From an uncultured Clostridia bacterium (lineage in GTDB: Bacteria; Bacillota; Clostridia; Christensenellales; UBA1242): 64,000 nucleotides of DNA. The stretch's first letter is position 1, and each line of letters starts with the position of its first letter. Shown here piece by piece: positions 1-9,885 of this stretch. The notes under the pieces are model-generated. The model did no database searches. It worked only from the letters and a program-made list of their open reading frames with translations, and was not told the DNA's origin. Location of the stretch: the NCBI GenBank assembly GCA_947366895.1, contig CANBBP010000001.1:62001-126000 (forward strand). Direction: 5' to 3'. The position numbers and the translations under genes are program-made.

Positions 1-2992
1 AATCTTCAATAGCATTAACATTAATATAACCTAATTTTGATATATCTCTTTTAATTTTATTGATTTGTGTCATGCCCTCTTTAATATCAAAATCTTCCTG
101 TTTTAAAGGTAAACACAATTCATATGTAAGTTCATAATCTTCAAAAATCTTTTCTTGCATTGCTTCAATATCGGTATCAACTTTCGCAAGAGCCATTTCT
201 TGTTGATATTTTCTTTCCTGCACAAAATTTATTTCAGTCATTAATCTTGATTTATCTTCATCTAAAACTTTAATTGCCTCTTGTAAATTTTGTTTTGTAT
301 TATCAAGATTATTAAGTTTAGATTTTGCTTCATCAATACCTAATTTTGTTTCTTTATCATCACTTTCTTCTACTGTTGCTTCAACCATTTTTTTGATTTC
401 TTCAACATTATTTGTAGCTTTATCATAATTCTCTCTTATATCAATAATAGTGAAGTTGGTTTGGTTAATAGAAGTGTTTAATCTCTCTATTTCTGCATCT
501 ATGGCAGCAATTTCGCTGTCTAGAGAGGTCTTTCTAATTTTATTTTCAGTAATTTCATTCTGAAGCTCATCTCTTTTGCTACGTAAAGAGGCAAAAATCT
601 TTTGATTATTTTCTATCTCGGTAGAGCCATCAAGTTGTACATTTTCATCGATTCCAGAATTATTTATAGCATTTGTAATAACTTCTATCTTGGAAGAAAA
701 ATCAATTCTTTCTTGACTTAAATTAATTCTTTCTTTATTTAATTCATCAACATAAATATTTAACTGTTCCAAATTTTGAGATTGTTTTGCACTTTCAATT
801 TGAGCAACAATAATTTTTTCATTTAATTGTTCAGATTGAGAGTTAAGTGATGAAAGTGTATTTTCTAAATTTAACTTAGAATTTTTAAGTTCATTAAATA
901 TTGCTGATAATTTTGTTATTTGAGTAGATAAATTTTCAATTTCATTATCTCTCATTAATAAGTTTGATGTATTAGCTTTTTTGCTTCCACCTGACATAGA
1001 GCCTTGAGGATTAATAACATCACCATCTAAAGTAACAATTTTGAATGAAAAACTAGATTGCTTTGCTAAATTTACAGCTAGATCAATATTAGTTACAATA
1101 ACAGTTCTACCTAATAAAGCTTCAAAGATTGTTCTAAGAGAGTTATCATATTTAATAATGTTAGATGCTACACCATATGTATTATTTCTTCTTACAATTT
1201 GTTGTTCAATATCATTTAAAAGACGAACTTTCATAGATGATATTGGCAAAAAAGTAGCCCTACCAAAATTATTTCTTTTTAAATAATTAATTAAAAATTT
1301 AGTATCTTCTTCATTTCTAGTAATAACATCTTGAACTGCCCCACCTAAAGCTGTTTCTATTGCAGTTTCAAAACCATTAGGTATTGTCATACAAGAAGCA
1401 ACAAGACCCACTATTTTTTGTTGCAATACAATTTGAGTTTTACTATCCTGCATTAATCTTTTAACGGAATAATTATATCCATCAAAATCTTTTTGCATAT
1501 CTTCTAAAACTTTTTTTCTATTTTGTAAAATTTGAATATTAGAAGTAGATTGATTTATTCTATCATTTATATCTTTTAAAGAATTTTTAGTATTAGCAAT
1601 GTTATTTTGTAAAATTTCATTTTCCTTTACAAGTTTTGCATGAACTTCTTCTGCATTTCTTGCAGTAGTTGTAGCATGCTGCAAAGCACCCTCTTTTTCT
1701 TTAATTCTTGTTTGTAAAGAATAAATTCTACCTTCTAAATCAGTAATATTATTTTGATAAGCCTCTTTTTGTGCATTCAATGCTGAAATATTAGATTTTA
1801 TATCTGTCATTTTAGATAATTCATCTATCATTTCTTTTTGTTTTCTAGTAGCCTCATCTTCACTAGTTGTTAATTCATCAACTATTTTTAAATATTTTTC
1901 GGTTAAATCTACAAGTTTGTAATTTACTTCTTTTAACTCATTTTGTCTTTCCAATTTAACTGCTTCATTATTTTCAATAAGCTTTAAACAATTTTCTTTG
2001 TTTAAATTTTCTTTTTGAAGTTGATTTGATAAATTTTCACATTCATCACTTAAAAATTTTAATCTTTCTTTTAAAACATTTGTTTCGCCAGCTCGCTTTT
2101 CAAGTTTAACTGTCATAGCAAGAATATTATCGTTTAAATCTTGGAGAGTTTTATCAATTCTAGAAATCTCCACCATTTTACTATTATATTCATTATTAGC
2201 ATTATCAAGAAGTTGTTGTTTATTAGCAAGTTCTTCTGCAAAGCCATCTATTTTAGTTTGAATAGCCTGTTTCGTATCGCTAGCAGAGTTATATTGATAA
2301 ATGTATGCATTTACCTCAAGTGATTTTAATTGTTCTTTATATTCTAAAAATAATTTAGCATTTTCTGCTTGTTTTTTTAAAGGACCTAGTTGTCTTTCTT
2401 GTTCTGCAATAACATCTAATGCACGATTTAAGTTTTCCTGAGTTCTTTCTAATTTTCTTTCAGCTTCAACTTTTCTTTGTTTAAATTTAGATATTCCTGC
2501 TGCATCTTCAAATATTGTTCTACGATTTTCAGGTTTAGCACTTATAATTTCCTCAACCTTACCTTGTCCGATAATAGAATAGCCTTCTTTACCTATCCCA
2601 GAATCTTGTAAAGCAGTTGTTATATCTTTTAGCCTACAAGGAGTATTATTTATCATGTACTCACTTTCGCCTGATCTATATAGTTTACGTGTAAAAGAAA
2701 CATCATCAAAATCCAAATTAAAAAATCTCTTTGAATTATCAAAAACAAGAGATACTTCACAATAAGATAAACTCTTGCGTTTTTCCGTTCCATTAAAAAT
2801 AACATCTTGCATGCTATTTCCACGCAAGTTTTTAGAACTTTGTTCACCTAGAACCCATCTTATAGCATCTGAAACATTTGATTTGCCACAACCATTAGGT
2901 CCAACAATACCTGTTACACCTGGTTCAAATTTTATTTCTATACGGTCTGCAAACGACTTAAAGCCTACTAATTCAATCTTCTTGAAATTCAA
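1..2992 (-). CDS. smc: Chromosome segregation protein SMC (partial, C-terminus beyond window)
   Basis: ATPase of the condensin-like complex that organises and segregates the chromosome. About 997 residues are visible; the C-terminal coiled coil end and ABC half with signature and Walker B lie off the left edge. The start is TTG at 2990-2992, preceded by AAGGAA and giving the usual MNFKKIELVGFKSF opening. Walker A (GPNGCGKSN) follows at about residues 32-40, then a long Glu/Lys/Gln-rich coiled coil. A hinge containing GSMSGGSKK is near the middle, and a second coiled coil follows. rnc lies just upstream, as in many Firmicutes. Identification is secure; ATG frames inside it are shadows. Confidence 0.96.
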   Translation of the reverse strand, partial: MNFKKIELVGFKSFADRIEIKFEPGVTGIVGPNGCGKSNVSDAIRWVLGEQSSKNLRGNSMQDVIFNGTEKRKSLSYCEVSLVFDNSKRFFNLDFDDVSFTRKLYRSGESEYMINNTPCRLKDITTALQDSGIGKEGYSIIGQGKVEEIISAKPENRRTIFEDAAGISKFKQRKVEAERKLERTQENLNRALDVIAEQERQLGPLKKQAENAKLFLEYKEQLKSLEVNAYIYQYNSASDTKQAIQTKIDGFAEELANKQQLLDNANNEYNSKMVEISRIDKTLQDLNDNILAMTVKLEKRAGETNVLKERLKFLSDECENLSNQLQKENLNKENCLKLIENNEAVKLERQNELKEVNYKLVDLTEKYLKIVDELTTSEDEATRKQKEMIDELSKMTDIKSNISALNAQKEAYQNNITDLEGRIYSLQTRIKEKEGALQHATTTARNAEEVHAKLVKENEILQNNIANTKNSLKDINDRINQSTSNIQILQNRKKVLEDMQKDFDGYNYSVKRLMQDSKTQIVLQQKIVGLVASCMTIPNGFETAIETALGGAVQDVITRNEEDTKFLINYLKRNNFGRATFLPISSMKVRLLNDIEQQIVRRNNTYGVASNIIKYDNSLRTIFEALLGRTVIVTNIDLAVNLAKQSSFSFKIVTLDGDVINPQGSMSGGSKKANTSNLLMRDNEIENLSTQITKLSAIFNELKNSKLNLENTLSSLNSQSEQLNEKIIVAQIESAKQSQNLEQLNIYVDELNKERINLSQERIDFSSKIEVITNAINNSGIDENVQLDGSTEIENNQKIFASLRSKRDELQNEITENKIRKTSLDSEIAAIDAEIERLNTSINQTNFTIIDIRENYDKATNNVEEIKKMVEATVEESDDKETKLGIDEAKSKLNNLDNTKQNLQEAIKVLDEDKSRLMTEINFVQERKYQQEMALAKVDTDIEAMQEKIFEDYELTYELCLPLKQEDFDIKEGMTQINKIKRDISKLGYINVNAIED

Positions 2993-3103
2993 TTTTGGTA
3001 TTTCCTTTTAGTAATATTTTTTATATTGTAAATAAATTAATTTAAATATTTTTAAAAAATCTCTAAAAAACATTTTAATAAAAATTTAAGTTAAAATTTA
3101 AAA

Positions 3104-3787
3104 TTAATTTTTTAAAGCACTTTTTAATACTGATTTGTTTTTAAGAGCTTTTTCTGCACATTCAATTTGTGCTTGTTTTTTTGTTGTTGCTTCACTCTTT
3201 GCAATAAAGACATCATTGACATAAACTTCCGCACAGAATGTTCCAACACTATTTGGCAACTCATAAGTAAAGTAAACTAAATTACCACCTTTAATTTTTT
3301 GAACTTCTTCTTGTAAAGCTGTTTTAAAATCTAAATTTTTTTTCTTCACAGATTTTTTAACATCAATAAATCTAAAAATAAATCTTTTTGCTTTTTCTAT
3401 ACTGGTATCAAGATAAATCGCACCTACAAGACTTTCAAATAAATCTTCTTTCAAAGATTTTGCAACTTCTTGTGATCCAAAACTTCTTCCTAGAAGTAAG
3501 TATTTATCAAGTCCTAAATTTTCTATTATTGAACTTAAATTATCACTATTTACCATTTTAGAACGCCATTTACTCATTTGCCCTTCTTCAACATCAAAGT
3601 TATTATATAAATAATCTGCAACAACAAAATTTAATATAGCATCTCCAAGATATTCTAATCTCTGATTGCTTTTTACATTATTTTGGTTTGCATAGGACGA
3701 ATGAGTAAATGCCGTTTTAAGGAGTTCTTTATTTTTAAAGCCATAATGAATAATTTTTTCTATTTTACTAGTTTCAAAATTTTCCAT
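3104..3787 (-). CDS. rnc: Ribonuclease III
   Basis: Double-strand-specific endoribonuclease that processes rRNA precursors and structured mRNAs. The protein is 227 aa, the normal family size. The RNase III signature QRLEYLGDAILNF is at about residues 41-54, with the catalytic acidic residues in it and in the later DLFESLVGAIYLD. A C-terminal dsRNA-binding domain (about 155-225) ends with a KKQAQIECAEKAL helix. The start codon overlaps the plsX stop by one base (TAATG), so the two are translationally coupled. smc follows downstream, giving plsX-rnc-smc. Confidence 0.96.
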   Translation of the reverse strand: MENFETSKIEKIIHYGFKNKELLKTAFTHSSYANQNNVKSNQRLEYLGDAILNFVVADYLYNNFDVEEGQMSKWRSKMVNSDNLSSIIENLGLDKYLLLGRSFGSQEVAKSLKEDLFESLVGAIYLDTSIEKAKRFIFRFIDVKKSVKKKNLDFKTALQEEVQKIKGGNLVYFTYELPNSVGTFCAEVYVNDVFIAKSEATTKKQAQIECAEKALKNKSVLKSALKN

Positions 3788-4797
3788 TACTTATCAGCCT
3801 CCACTTTAGCAAGTTCTTCTTCAATATTTTTACAAAATTGATTTATGTGCAAAGTTCTAACTTGTTCTATAGATTTTAAAAATGCTAAAGCATCACTTGC
3901 TCCATGCCCTTTAATAACTAATTTTTTTGCACCTAAAAAAGCAGCCCCACCATAAGCATTATAATTTAAAGTATCTTTAACTTTTTTCAAAGATTTTTTC
4001 ATTAAAACAGCACCAATTTTGCTTTTAAAACTACTCTTAATATTTTCTTTTAAAACACTCATAACAAAAAGAGCTGTGCCTTCAACTGATTTTAAAAGAA
4101 TGTTGCCATAAAAACCATCGGTAACAACTACATCATAATTGCCGCTTAAAAAATCTCTTGCTTCCATATTACCTACAAAATTTATTGGCATTTTTTTAAG
4201 TTCACTAAAACATTCATGACAAAATTCATTACCTTTTTTATCTTCAGTTCCTATATTAAGCAAGGCAACACGAGGCTTTTCTATATTAAACATTGCTTTT
4301 GCATAACCTGAGCCTAGTAGTGCAAAGTGGCAAATATTAATAGGTTTACAATCAATATTTGCTCCAGAATCGATTAATAATACTCTACCTCCATTTTTTG
4401 TTGGAAGAATAGGACATAATGCTGGGCGAGAAATCCCCTTTATTCTACCTATTTTTAAAAAAGCTGCAGTTAAAACAGCACCTGTACTTCCACAAGAAAC
4501 CAAACCTGCTACTTCATCATCTTGCTTTAATTTATCAAAAGCCCTTACTAAACTAGAATTAGGCTTTCCCTTTACTGCTTCCGTAGGTACTTCTTCATTG
4601 GTTATAACATCTTTTGCATCTATTATTTCTATACGATTTTTATCATAGGAAAATTTGTTTAAGTTAGTTTCAAGTTCATTTTTCTTTCCACATAAAACAA
4701 TAGAAATATCATCATATAATTTAATAGCATTTATGCTTGCTTCAACTGGTGCAATAGGACCTAAATCGTTTCCAAAAGCATCTACTACAATTTTCAT
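3787..4797 (-). CDS. plsX: Phosphate acyltransferase PlsX
   Basis: Converts acyl-ACP to acyl-phosphate at the membrane, the first committed step of phosphatidate synthesis in Gram-positives. I chose the ATG at 4797 because it has GGGGG five bases upstream and gives MKIVVDAFGNDLGP, the family N-terminus. An ATG at 4809 would add four residues but has no ribosome site. Further family marks are SCGSTGAVLTAA and DGFYGNILLKSVEGTA. Length is about 336 aa, as expected. Neither rpmF nor fapR is directly upstream; rpmF is about 5 kb away. Confidence 0.94.
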   Translation of the reverse strand: MKIVVDAFGNDLGPIAPVEASINAIKLYDDISIVLCGKKNELETNLNKFSYDKNRIEIIDAKDVITNEEVPTEAVKGKPNSSLVRAFDKLKQDDEVAGLVSCGSTGAVLTAAFLKIGRIKGISRPALCPILPTKNGGRVLLIDSGANIDCKPINICHFALLGSGYAKAMFNIEKPRVALLNIGTEDKKGNEFCHECFSELKKMPINFVGNMEARDFLSGNYDVVVTDGFYGNILLKSVEGTALFVMSVLKENIKSSFKSKIGAVLMKKSLKKVKDTLNYNAYGGAAFLGAKKLVIKGHGASDALAFLKSIEQVRTLHINQFCKNIEEELAKVEADK

Positions 4798-4853
4798 AAA
4801 ATCCCCCATTTAAAACTAAAATATTATACATTAAAAATTATTTTTCAACAAAT

Positions 4854-4894
4854 AAAAAAACAACATAAATTAAAAAAATTATGTTGTTTTTAAT
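4854..4894 (-). terminator. Rho-independent terminator after lysC
   Basis: Inverted repeat AACAACATAA (4859-4868) / TTATGTTGTT (4879-4888) with an AT loop. It is followed in the minus direction by a run of T. It lies between the lysC stop and the plsX start, so it probably ends the asd-dapA-dapB-lysC transcript. Confidence 0.7.
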
Positions 4895-4995
4895 TTTTTT
4901 TAAGTACATTTACATTATTGAATAAGATTACATTAATAACTATCAAAAATAATAAAAAATATAGTTAACAAATACTTATTAAATTTTAAAATCAA

Positions 4996-6312
4996 TTAAC
5001 TAAAAAGCATATTATATAAAACACTTATAGTTTTATCAAAACTTTTTTCAGGAACACCAAAAATAACTGATATTCCATCTGCTCCTTTATTTAAAGTTAT
5101 TATTTTTGTATTAGATGAAAATAAAGCATCAAAAACTTTTTTTTCTATATTTCTATCATCTCTTAAAATATTACCCACCACACTAATAAGAGCGACATTA
5201 TCTATTATTTCTAGTCTATCTGGTTTAATTTCAATGTTAATATCATCTATCATATTTTTTCTTATTTCATCACTTAAAAATAAGGTTTTAACAATAACAG
5301 AAACTGTATCTATTCCTGTTGGAATATGTTCTATTGAAATATTATATTTTTTAATGATATTTGCGATTTTTTCTATAATTCCCAGACTTTCGTTAATATC
5401 AAATTTATCAATATGTATAATTGTAAAACCTTTTTGTCCTGCAATGCCTGTAAGTTTGCTTTGTAATAATTTCTTATTATCTGGCATAATTAGACTTCCT
5501 TTACAGGAAGGGTTAAAGGTATTTCTTAAATTTAAAATGATATTATTTTCTCTTAAAAATTTTACACAATCAGGGTGTAAAACATTTGCCCCCATATAAG
5601 AAAGTTCTCTTAATTCATGATAACTTAATTTATCAATTAAATTTGCACCTTTACATAATTTAGGGTCTGCTGATAGAAAGCCATCAACATCTGTCCAGTT
5701 TTCATAAACTTTTGCATTAGCCACAACAGATACTATTGCTCCACTTATATCTGAGCCACCTCTTGAAAAAGTTACAATATTTCCCTTAGCATCTGCTCCA
5801 TAAAAACCTGATATTACATAGTTTTGATTTGGTTTAATAATAGCATTAAACTTTTGTCTTGTTTGATTTAAATCAACTTTTTTATTATCTAAAAAAGTAA
5901 TAAAACTCCTTGCATCTAAGAATGTGTAACCTAAAACAAGTGCGATAAGTTTAGCAGAGAAAAATTCTCCTCTAGATACTACATAATCAAAATCTTTATG
6001 TTCTAAAATTTTATTATGTAAATCCTGGAAGCTACTGGATAAATCAACATCTAAATTAAATTCTTTTGAAATTTCTTCAAAACGATTTTTAAAAAAACTA
6101 AACTCTGTTTCAAAAGTTTCCCCATTTTTACTTTTATTAAAACTATTAATAAGACAATCAGTAATTTTAATATCATCTTTAAATCTTTTCCCTGGAGCAG
6201 AAACAACTACAAATCGTTTTTTCCCTGAAATTACAATTTCCTTTACTTTCTTAATATTTTCACTATTTGCAAGAGAGGTTCCACCAAACTTACAAACAAT
6301 ATCATTTTTCAT
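4996..6312 (-). CDS. lysC: Aspartate kinase (monofunctional)
   Basis: Phosphorylates aspartate, the entry step to lysine, threonine, methionine and diaminopimelate. The protein is 438 aa. The N-terminal amino-acid kinase domain opens with KFGGTSLANSENI and carries SRGEFFSAKL and the FSRGGSDISGA motif. The last ~150 residues form two ACT-type regulatory modules (from about residue 290), so allosteric feedback is likely. It is the last gene of asd-dapA-dapB-lysC, 65 bases after dapB. That places it under the same lysine riboswitch, so it is presumably a lysine-regulated isozyme; the gene symbol is by context. Confidence 0.93.
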   Translation of the reverse strand: MKNDIVCKFGGTSLANSENIKKVKEIVISGKKRFVVVSAPGKRFKDDIKITDCLINSFNKSKNGETFETEFSFFKNRFEEISKEFNLDVDLSSSFQDLHNKILEHKDFDYVVSRGEFFSAKLIALVLGYTFLDARSFITFLDNKKVDLNQTRQKFNAIIKPNQNYVISGFYGADAKGNIVTFSRGGSDISGAIVSVVANAKVYENWTDVDGFLSADPKLCKGANLIDKLSYHELRELSYMGANVLHPDCVKFLRENNIILNLRNTFNPSCKGSLIMPDNKKLLQSKLTGIAGQKGFTIIHIDKFDINESLGIIEKIANIIKKYNISIEHIPTGIDTVSVIVKTLFLSDEIRKNMIDDINIEIKPDRLEIIDNVALISVVGNILRDDRNIEKKVFDALFSSNTKIITLNKGADGISVIFGVPEKSFDKTISVLYNMLFS

Positions 6313-6377
6313 TTTAGTATTTCCCTTTTATTTTCTATCCCTTTTTTATTCCCTACAAATTAATTTATTAATTTTTT

Positions 6378-7133
6378 CTAAAAAAGGTTTTTCATATTAT
6401 AAAGACCTGCTTGTTTATCTTTTAAAAATAAACTAGCTTTTAGAGCCCCATCAGCAAAAACTTCTTTTGAAAATGCTTCATGGGTAATTTTTATAACTTC
6501 GCTATCGCTAATAAATTCTATTTCATGTTCTCCTACGTATCCACCACCTCTAATAGAATGAACTGTTACTTCATTAGGTTGTCTTTTTGAATAGCCTTCA
6601 TTTCTACCAATAACAACATTAATATCTTTTTTAACATCTTTAACACTTTCTAACATCATTCTTGCTGTACCACTAGGAGCATCAGCTTTCATATTATGAT
6701 GTTTTTCAATAATTTCTATATCCCAATCATAAAGTCTCTTAGTAGCCTCTCTAATTAGTTCATTTAATATATGTACACCAACACTCATATTATTTGATTT
6801 AAATATGGCCACTTTTTTTGAAGCCTCAGATATAAATTTTAATTCTTCTTCAGTGTGTCCTGTAGTTCCTAAAACAAGAGGTATTTTTTTAGCTACACAA
6901 AAATCTAGTACTTCTTTTGTAACTGTGTGAAAAGAAAAATCTATTACACAATCAGCATTTTTACTTTCATTAATATTACTAATAATACTAACTCCCTCAT
7001 ATTTATCTTTATAATCATTTAACATTTCAGGTAAAACTAACCCTTCGGTTACAGTAAGATTTTTATACCTTTTTGATAAATTATAAATTGTTTGCCCCAT
7101 TTTTCCTGCAAAGCCACAAATTAAAATATTCAT
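6378..7133 (-). CDS. dapB: 4-Hydroxy-tetrahydrodipicolinate reductase
   Basis: Reduces the product of DapA with NAD(P)H in the diaminopimelate/lysine pathway. The protein is 251 aa. The Rossmann opening is MNILICGFAGKMGQ, followed by VLGTTGHTEEEL. The family signature EKHHNMKADAPSGTA, with catalytic His and Lys, is near residue 150. Dipicolinate made from this branch is also the spore-core solute, which fits the sporulation genes nearby. A 173-base AT-rich gap separates it from dapA; I see no gene or hairpin there. Confidence 0.96.
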   Translation of the reverse strand: MNILICGFAGKMGQTIYNLSKRYKNLTVTEGLVLPEMLNDYKDKYEGVSIISNINESKNADCVIDFSFHTVTKEVLDFCVAKKIPLVLGTTGHTEEELKFISEASKKVAIFKSNNMSVGVHILNELIREATKRLYDWDIEIIEKHHNMKADAPSGTARMMLESVKDVKKDINVVIGRNEGYSKRQPNEVTVHSIRGGGYVGEHEIEFISDSEVIKITHEAFSKEVFADGALKASLFLKDKQAGLYNMKNLF

Positions 7134-7306
7134 TTTTATTTTTTACCTTTTATTAAAATATTTGAAATTTTTAAGAATTAAAAATAATTATTATAAACTT
7201 TAAAAAATTAAGTTTTTAACAAATTGTTACTTTAAAATAAATATTTATCTTAAGCAAAGATGCTATATAACATGTATTTTTTATATCTTTATTAATTTAA
7301 AGTTAT

Positions 7307-8194
7307 TTAAATTTTTAAACCAAAGTTCTTTAGGCTTGATAAAATTATTTCCTTATTTTTTTCTTCTAATTCTGTTAGAGGCATTCTTATTTCACCATCA
7401 CATAATTTTAACACTGAAGAAGCATATTTTACAGGTATTGGATTAACTTCTACAAATAAATTTTTATTAATCTCAAGAAGTTTTTCATGCATAGATAAAG
7501 CGGAATTATAATTATTTTTAAGACATTCATCTAAAACAAATTTTACTTCTTTTGGTAAAATATTGGCAGTAACACTTATTGCCCCATAACCCCCAAGAGT
7601 CATAAACAAATAATTTAAACTATCATCACCCGAATAAATTGCCATTTTATCTTTTAATTCTTTAAATAATGTTATAATTTGACTAATATTTCCACTTGCT
7701 TCTTTTATTCCACAAAGTTCAGGAATTTCTGATAATTTTTTTGCAGTATCGGGAGTTATATTAACGCCAGTTCTTCCTGGTACATTATAACAAATAATAG
7801 GCATTTTAACTTCATCAGCAATCATTTTATAATGTTTAATTAGTCCGTTTTGGGTACATTTATTATAGTATGGTGTAACTATGAGTAATGCATCGGCTCC
7901 GCATTTTTTTGCATATAAACTATCTTCTATTACTTTAACTGTATTATTTCCACCAGTTCCTATAATTAACTTAGATTTTCCTGCTATTCTATTTTTTGCA
8001 AAATCAATAACCGAATGTTTTTCTTCGTTAGTCATTGTAGCAGGTTCTCCTGTAGTCCCTAAAATTAAAATAGCATCAGTATTATTTGCTAATTGAAAAT
8101 CAATTAATTTTCCTAGACTATCAAAATCTACTTTTCCCTCTTTAAAAGGAGTAATCAAAGCAACACAACTACCTTTAAATACACTTTTAGTCAT
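7307..8194 (-). CDS. dapA: 4-Hydroxy-tetrahydrodipicolinate synthase
   Basis: Condenses aspartate semialdehyde with pyruvate. A 295-aa TIM-barrel lyase. The pyruvate-binding GTTGEPATMTNEEK is at about residues 44-57, the active-site Tyr is in VTPYYNK, and the Schiff-base Lys is in CGIKEASGN at about residue 163. Its ATG overlaps the asd stop by one base (TAATG), indicating coupled translation. Length and motifs are fully canonical. Confidence 0.97.
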   Translation of the reverse strand: MTKSVFKGSCVALITPFKEGKVDFDSLGKLIDFQLANNTDAILILGTTGEPATMTNEEKHSVIDFAKNRIAGKSKLIIGTGGNNTVKVIEDSLYAKKCGADALLIVTPYYNKCTQNGLIKHYKMIADEVKMPIICYNVPGRTGVNITPDTAKKLSEIPELCGIKEASGNISQIITLFKELKDKMAIYSGDDSLNYLFMTLGGYGAISVTANILPKEVKFVLDECLKNNYNSALSMHEKLLEINKNLFVEVNPIPVKYASSVLKLCDGEIRMPLTELEEKNKEIILSSLKNFGLKI

Positions 8195-9195
8195 TACATT
8201 TTACCTTCTTTTTTATATTCTATAATTTGTTCTAATATTTGAATAGCATTTGTAGCAGCACCCTTCCTAATGTTATCTGCAACTACCCATAAATTTAAAC
8301 CATTTTCAACACTAAAATCTCGTCTTATTCTACCAACATATACTTCATCTTTATCTTTAGCAAGAATAGGCATTGGGTAAATATTATTTTTTATATCATC
8401 TAATACTACTATATTTTTGAAATTTTTAAAAATATTAAATACATCTTTAATGTCAAAAGGATCTTCAAATTCAACATTAATACTTTCACTATGGCAATCA
8501 AACACTGGAACTCTAACTGCGGTTGCTGTGATTTTCAAATCTTTATTATGCAAAATTTTTCTAGTTTCAAAAATCATTTTTTCTTCTTCTTTGGTATAAC
8601 CATTATCTAAAAAGTCATCAATATGAGGTAAAGTATTTGAAAATATAGGGTATAAAAACTTTTGAGGTTCTAGACCATTAACTCCATTTTTGAGGTCATT
8701 ATATCCCTTTTGCCCTGCTCCTGACACTGCTTGATATGTAGAATAAACAATCCTTTTAATTTTGTATTTATCACTTAAAGCTTTTAAAGGTAATATTGCT
8801 TGAATAGTTGAACAATTTGGATTTGCAATAATTCCATTATGCTTTAATATATCTTCAGGATTAACTTCAGGTACTACTAGTGGGACATCTTCATCTTGCC
8901 TCCATGCACTAGAATTATCAATTACTATGGCTCCATTCTTAGAAAATATTGGAGCAAATTCTTTAGAAATACTTCCTCCAGCAGAAAACAATGCATAATC
9001 AATTTTTTTATCAATTATGTTTTCTTTTTTTAGTTCAATTACTTTATAATCATTATTAAATAGAGAAATAATTTTTCCTTCACTTTTTTTACTTGCATAT
9101 AAATAAAAACTATCTGCTTTAATATTTCTTTCTTGCAAAACTTGTATAAACTTTTGTCCTACCATACCAGTTGCACCAACAATTGCTATATTCAT
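8194..9195 (-). CDS. asd: Aspartate-semialdehyde dehydrogenase
   Basis: Reduces aspartyl phosphate to the semialdehyde that DapA uses. The protein is 333 aa. The NADP-binding motif GATGMVGQ is at the N-terminus, the active-site Cys is in NPNCSTIQ (about residue 130), and a catalytic His lies in the C-terminal half. A ribosome site AAGGGGAATAG precedes the ATG. It is the first gene after the lysine riboswitch, so the leader controls the whole asd-dapA-dapB-lysC unit. Confidence 0.96.
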   Translation of the reverse strand: MNIAIVGATGMVGQKFIQVLQERNIKADSFYLYASKKSEGKIISLFNNDYKVIELKKENIIDKKIDYALFSAGGSISKEFAPIFSKNGAIVIDNSSAWRQDEDVPLVVPEVNPEDILKHNGIIANPNCSTIQAILPLKALSDKYKIKRIVYSTYQAVSGAGQKGYNDLKNGVNGLEPQKFLYPIFSNTLPHIDDFLDNGYTKEEEKMIFETRKILHNKDLKITATAVRVPVFDCHSESINVEFEDPFDIKDVFNIFKNFKNIVVLDDIKNNIYPMPILAKDKDEVYVGRIRRDFSVENGLNLWVVADNIRKGAATNAIQILEQIIEYKKEGKM

Positions 9196-9315
9196 TATGC
9201 TATTCCCCTTTAAATAAAAACTTTATTAATATTAATAATACAATATAATTAATATTTTTAAAAATTGTTTTATGTTAATTTAATAAAAAAATATTATTTT
9301 TAAATAATAAAGAAA

Positions 9316-9355
9316 ACAAAAAAACCACAGTTTTTGAGTTCTCAAAACCGTGGTT
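9316..9355 (-). terminator. Expression-platform terminator of the lysine riboswitch
   Basis: Read on the minus strand, AACCAC...GTGGTT forms a long hairpin (9323-9338 with 9341-9355). It is followed by a T run at 9318-9322. It sits between the L-box aptamer and asd, the usual place for a lysine-induced premature terminator. Confidence 0.85.
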
Positions 9356-9377
9356 ATAAAATTAACCATTCAATTTT

Positions 9378-9543
9378 GATAGCCCTCCACAGAAAAAAAA
9401 CTGTGACAGTTCAAGACATATTTTATCTTAAACCAACCGAAAAATGTTACAGATATAATTTTTTCGATTTCGGCGAATTTCCCTTTTATAATAAAGCAAT
9501 ATCTGATAACTTTATTATTACTTATTAAATTCGCACCTCTATC
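9378..9543 (-). ncRNA. Lysine riboswitch (L-box) aptamer
   Basis: On the minus strand the 5' part is GATAGAGGTGCGAA and the 3' part is TGTGGAGGGCTATC. The ends GATAG/CTATC close the P1 helix. Between them are the other L-box marks: AAAGGGAAATTCGCCGAA, CGGTTGG, and the GTCTTGAACTGTCACAG arm. The terminator at 9316-9355 follows, then asd, so high lysine should stop transcription of the lysine operon. Candidate minus promoters are TATAAT at 9547-9552, which is very close to P1, and TTGTAT/TTTAAT at 9592-9597/9568-9573. I cannot choose between them. Confidence 0.93.
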
Positions 9544-9639
9544 TAGATTATAAAAAATTTAATTAACATTAAATCTTTAATTAATAATTTAATACAACTT
9601 TTTCGATACTAAAATTATTAATTAGGTATACAAAAAATT

Positions 9640-9680
9640 GTAAAAATAAAACTAATAGTTTTAATTTTTTAAAACTATTT
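9640..9680 (-). terminator. Probable terminator after rpmF
   Basis: AATAGTTTT (9654-9662) and AAAACTATT (9671-9679) form a 9-bp stem that overlaps the rpmF stop codon. On the minus strand it is followed by a T-rich stretch. It is AT-only, so only moderately convincing. Confidence 0.45.
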
Positions 9681-9872
9681 AGCTTCTTTTTCTTTATTTT
9701 TAATAGCTACAACTTCTTTCCCATTATAATAACCACATTCACCACATACAGTATGGGGTTTAATTTGAGCTTTACAATGAGAACATTCAACTAAGGTTGG
9801 TGCTGTTGCTGTCCATGTTGCTTTTCTGCTGTTTCTTCTTGCTTTACTTACTTTTCTTTTTGGAACTGCCAT
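9675..9872 (-). CDS. rpmF: 50S ribosomal protein L32
   Basis: Small zinc-ribbon protein of the large ribosomal subunit, 65 aa. It begins MAVPKRKVSKARRNSR, the family N-terminus. It has two CxxC pairs, CSHC and CGEC, the zinc-binding version of L32. It lies 13 bases after yceD, the classic yceD-rpmF pair. plsX, often next, is elsewhere in this window. Confidence 0.97.
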   Translation of the reverse strand: MAVPKRKVSKARRNSRKATWTATAPTLVECSHCKAQIKPHTVCGECGYYNGKEVVAIKNKEKEAK

Positions 9873-9885
9873 TTTTGTATCTCTC

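Noticed and set aside
9334..9528. A 64-aa plus-strand open frame
   Set aside because: It is antisense to the L-box riboswitch and terminator; conserved RNA motifs explain the region and there is no ribosome site.
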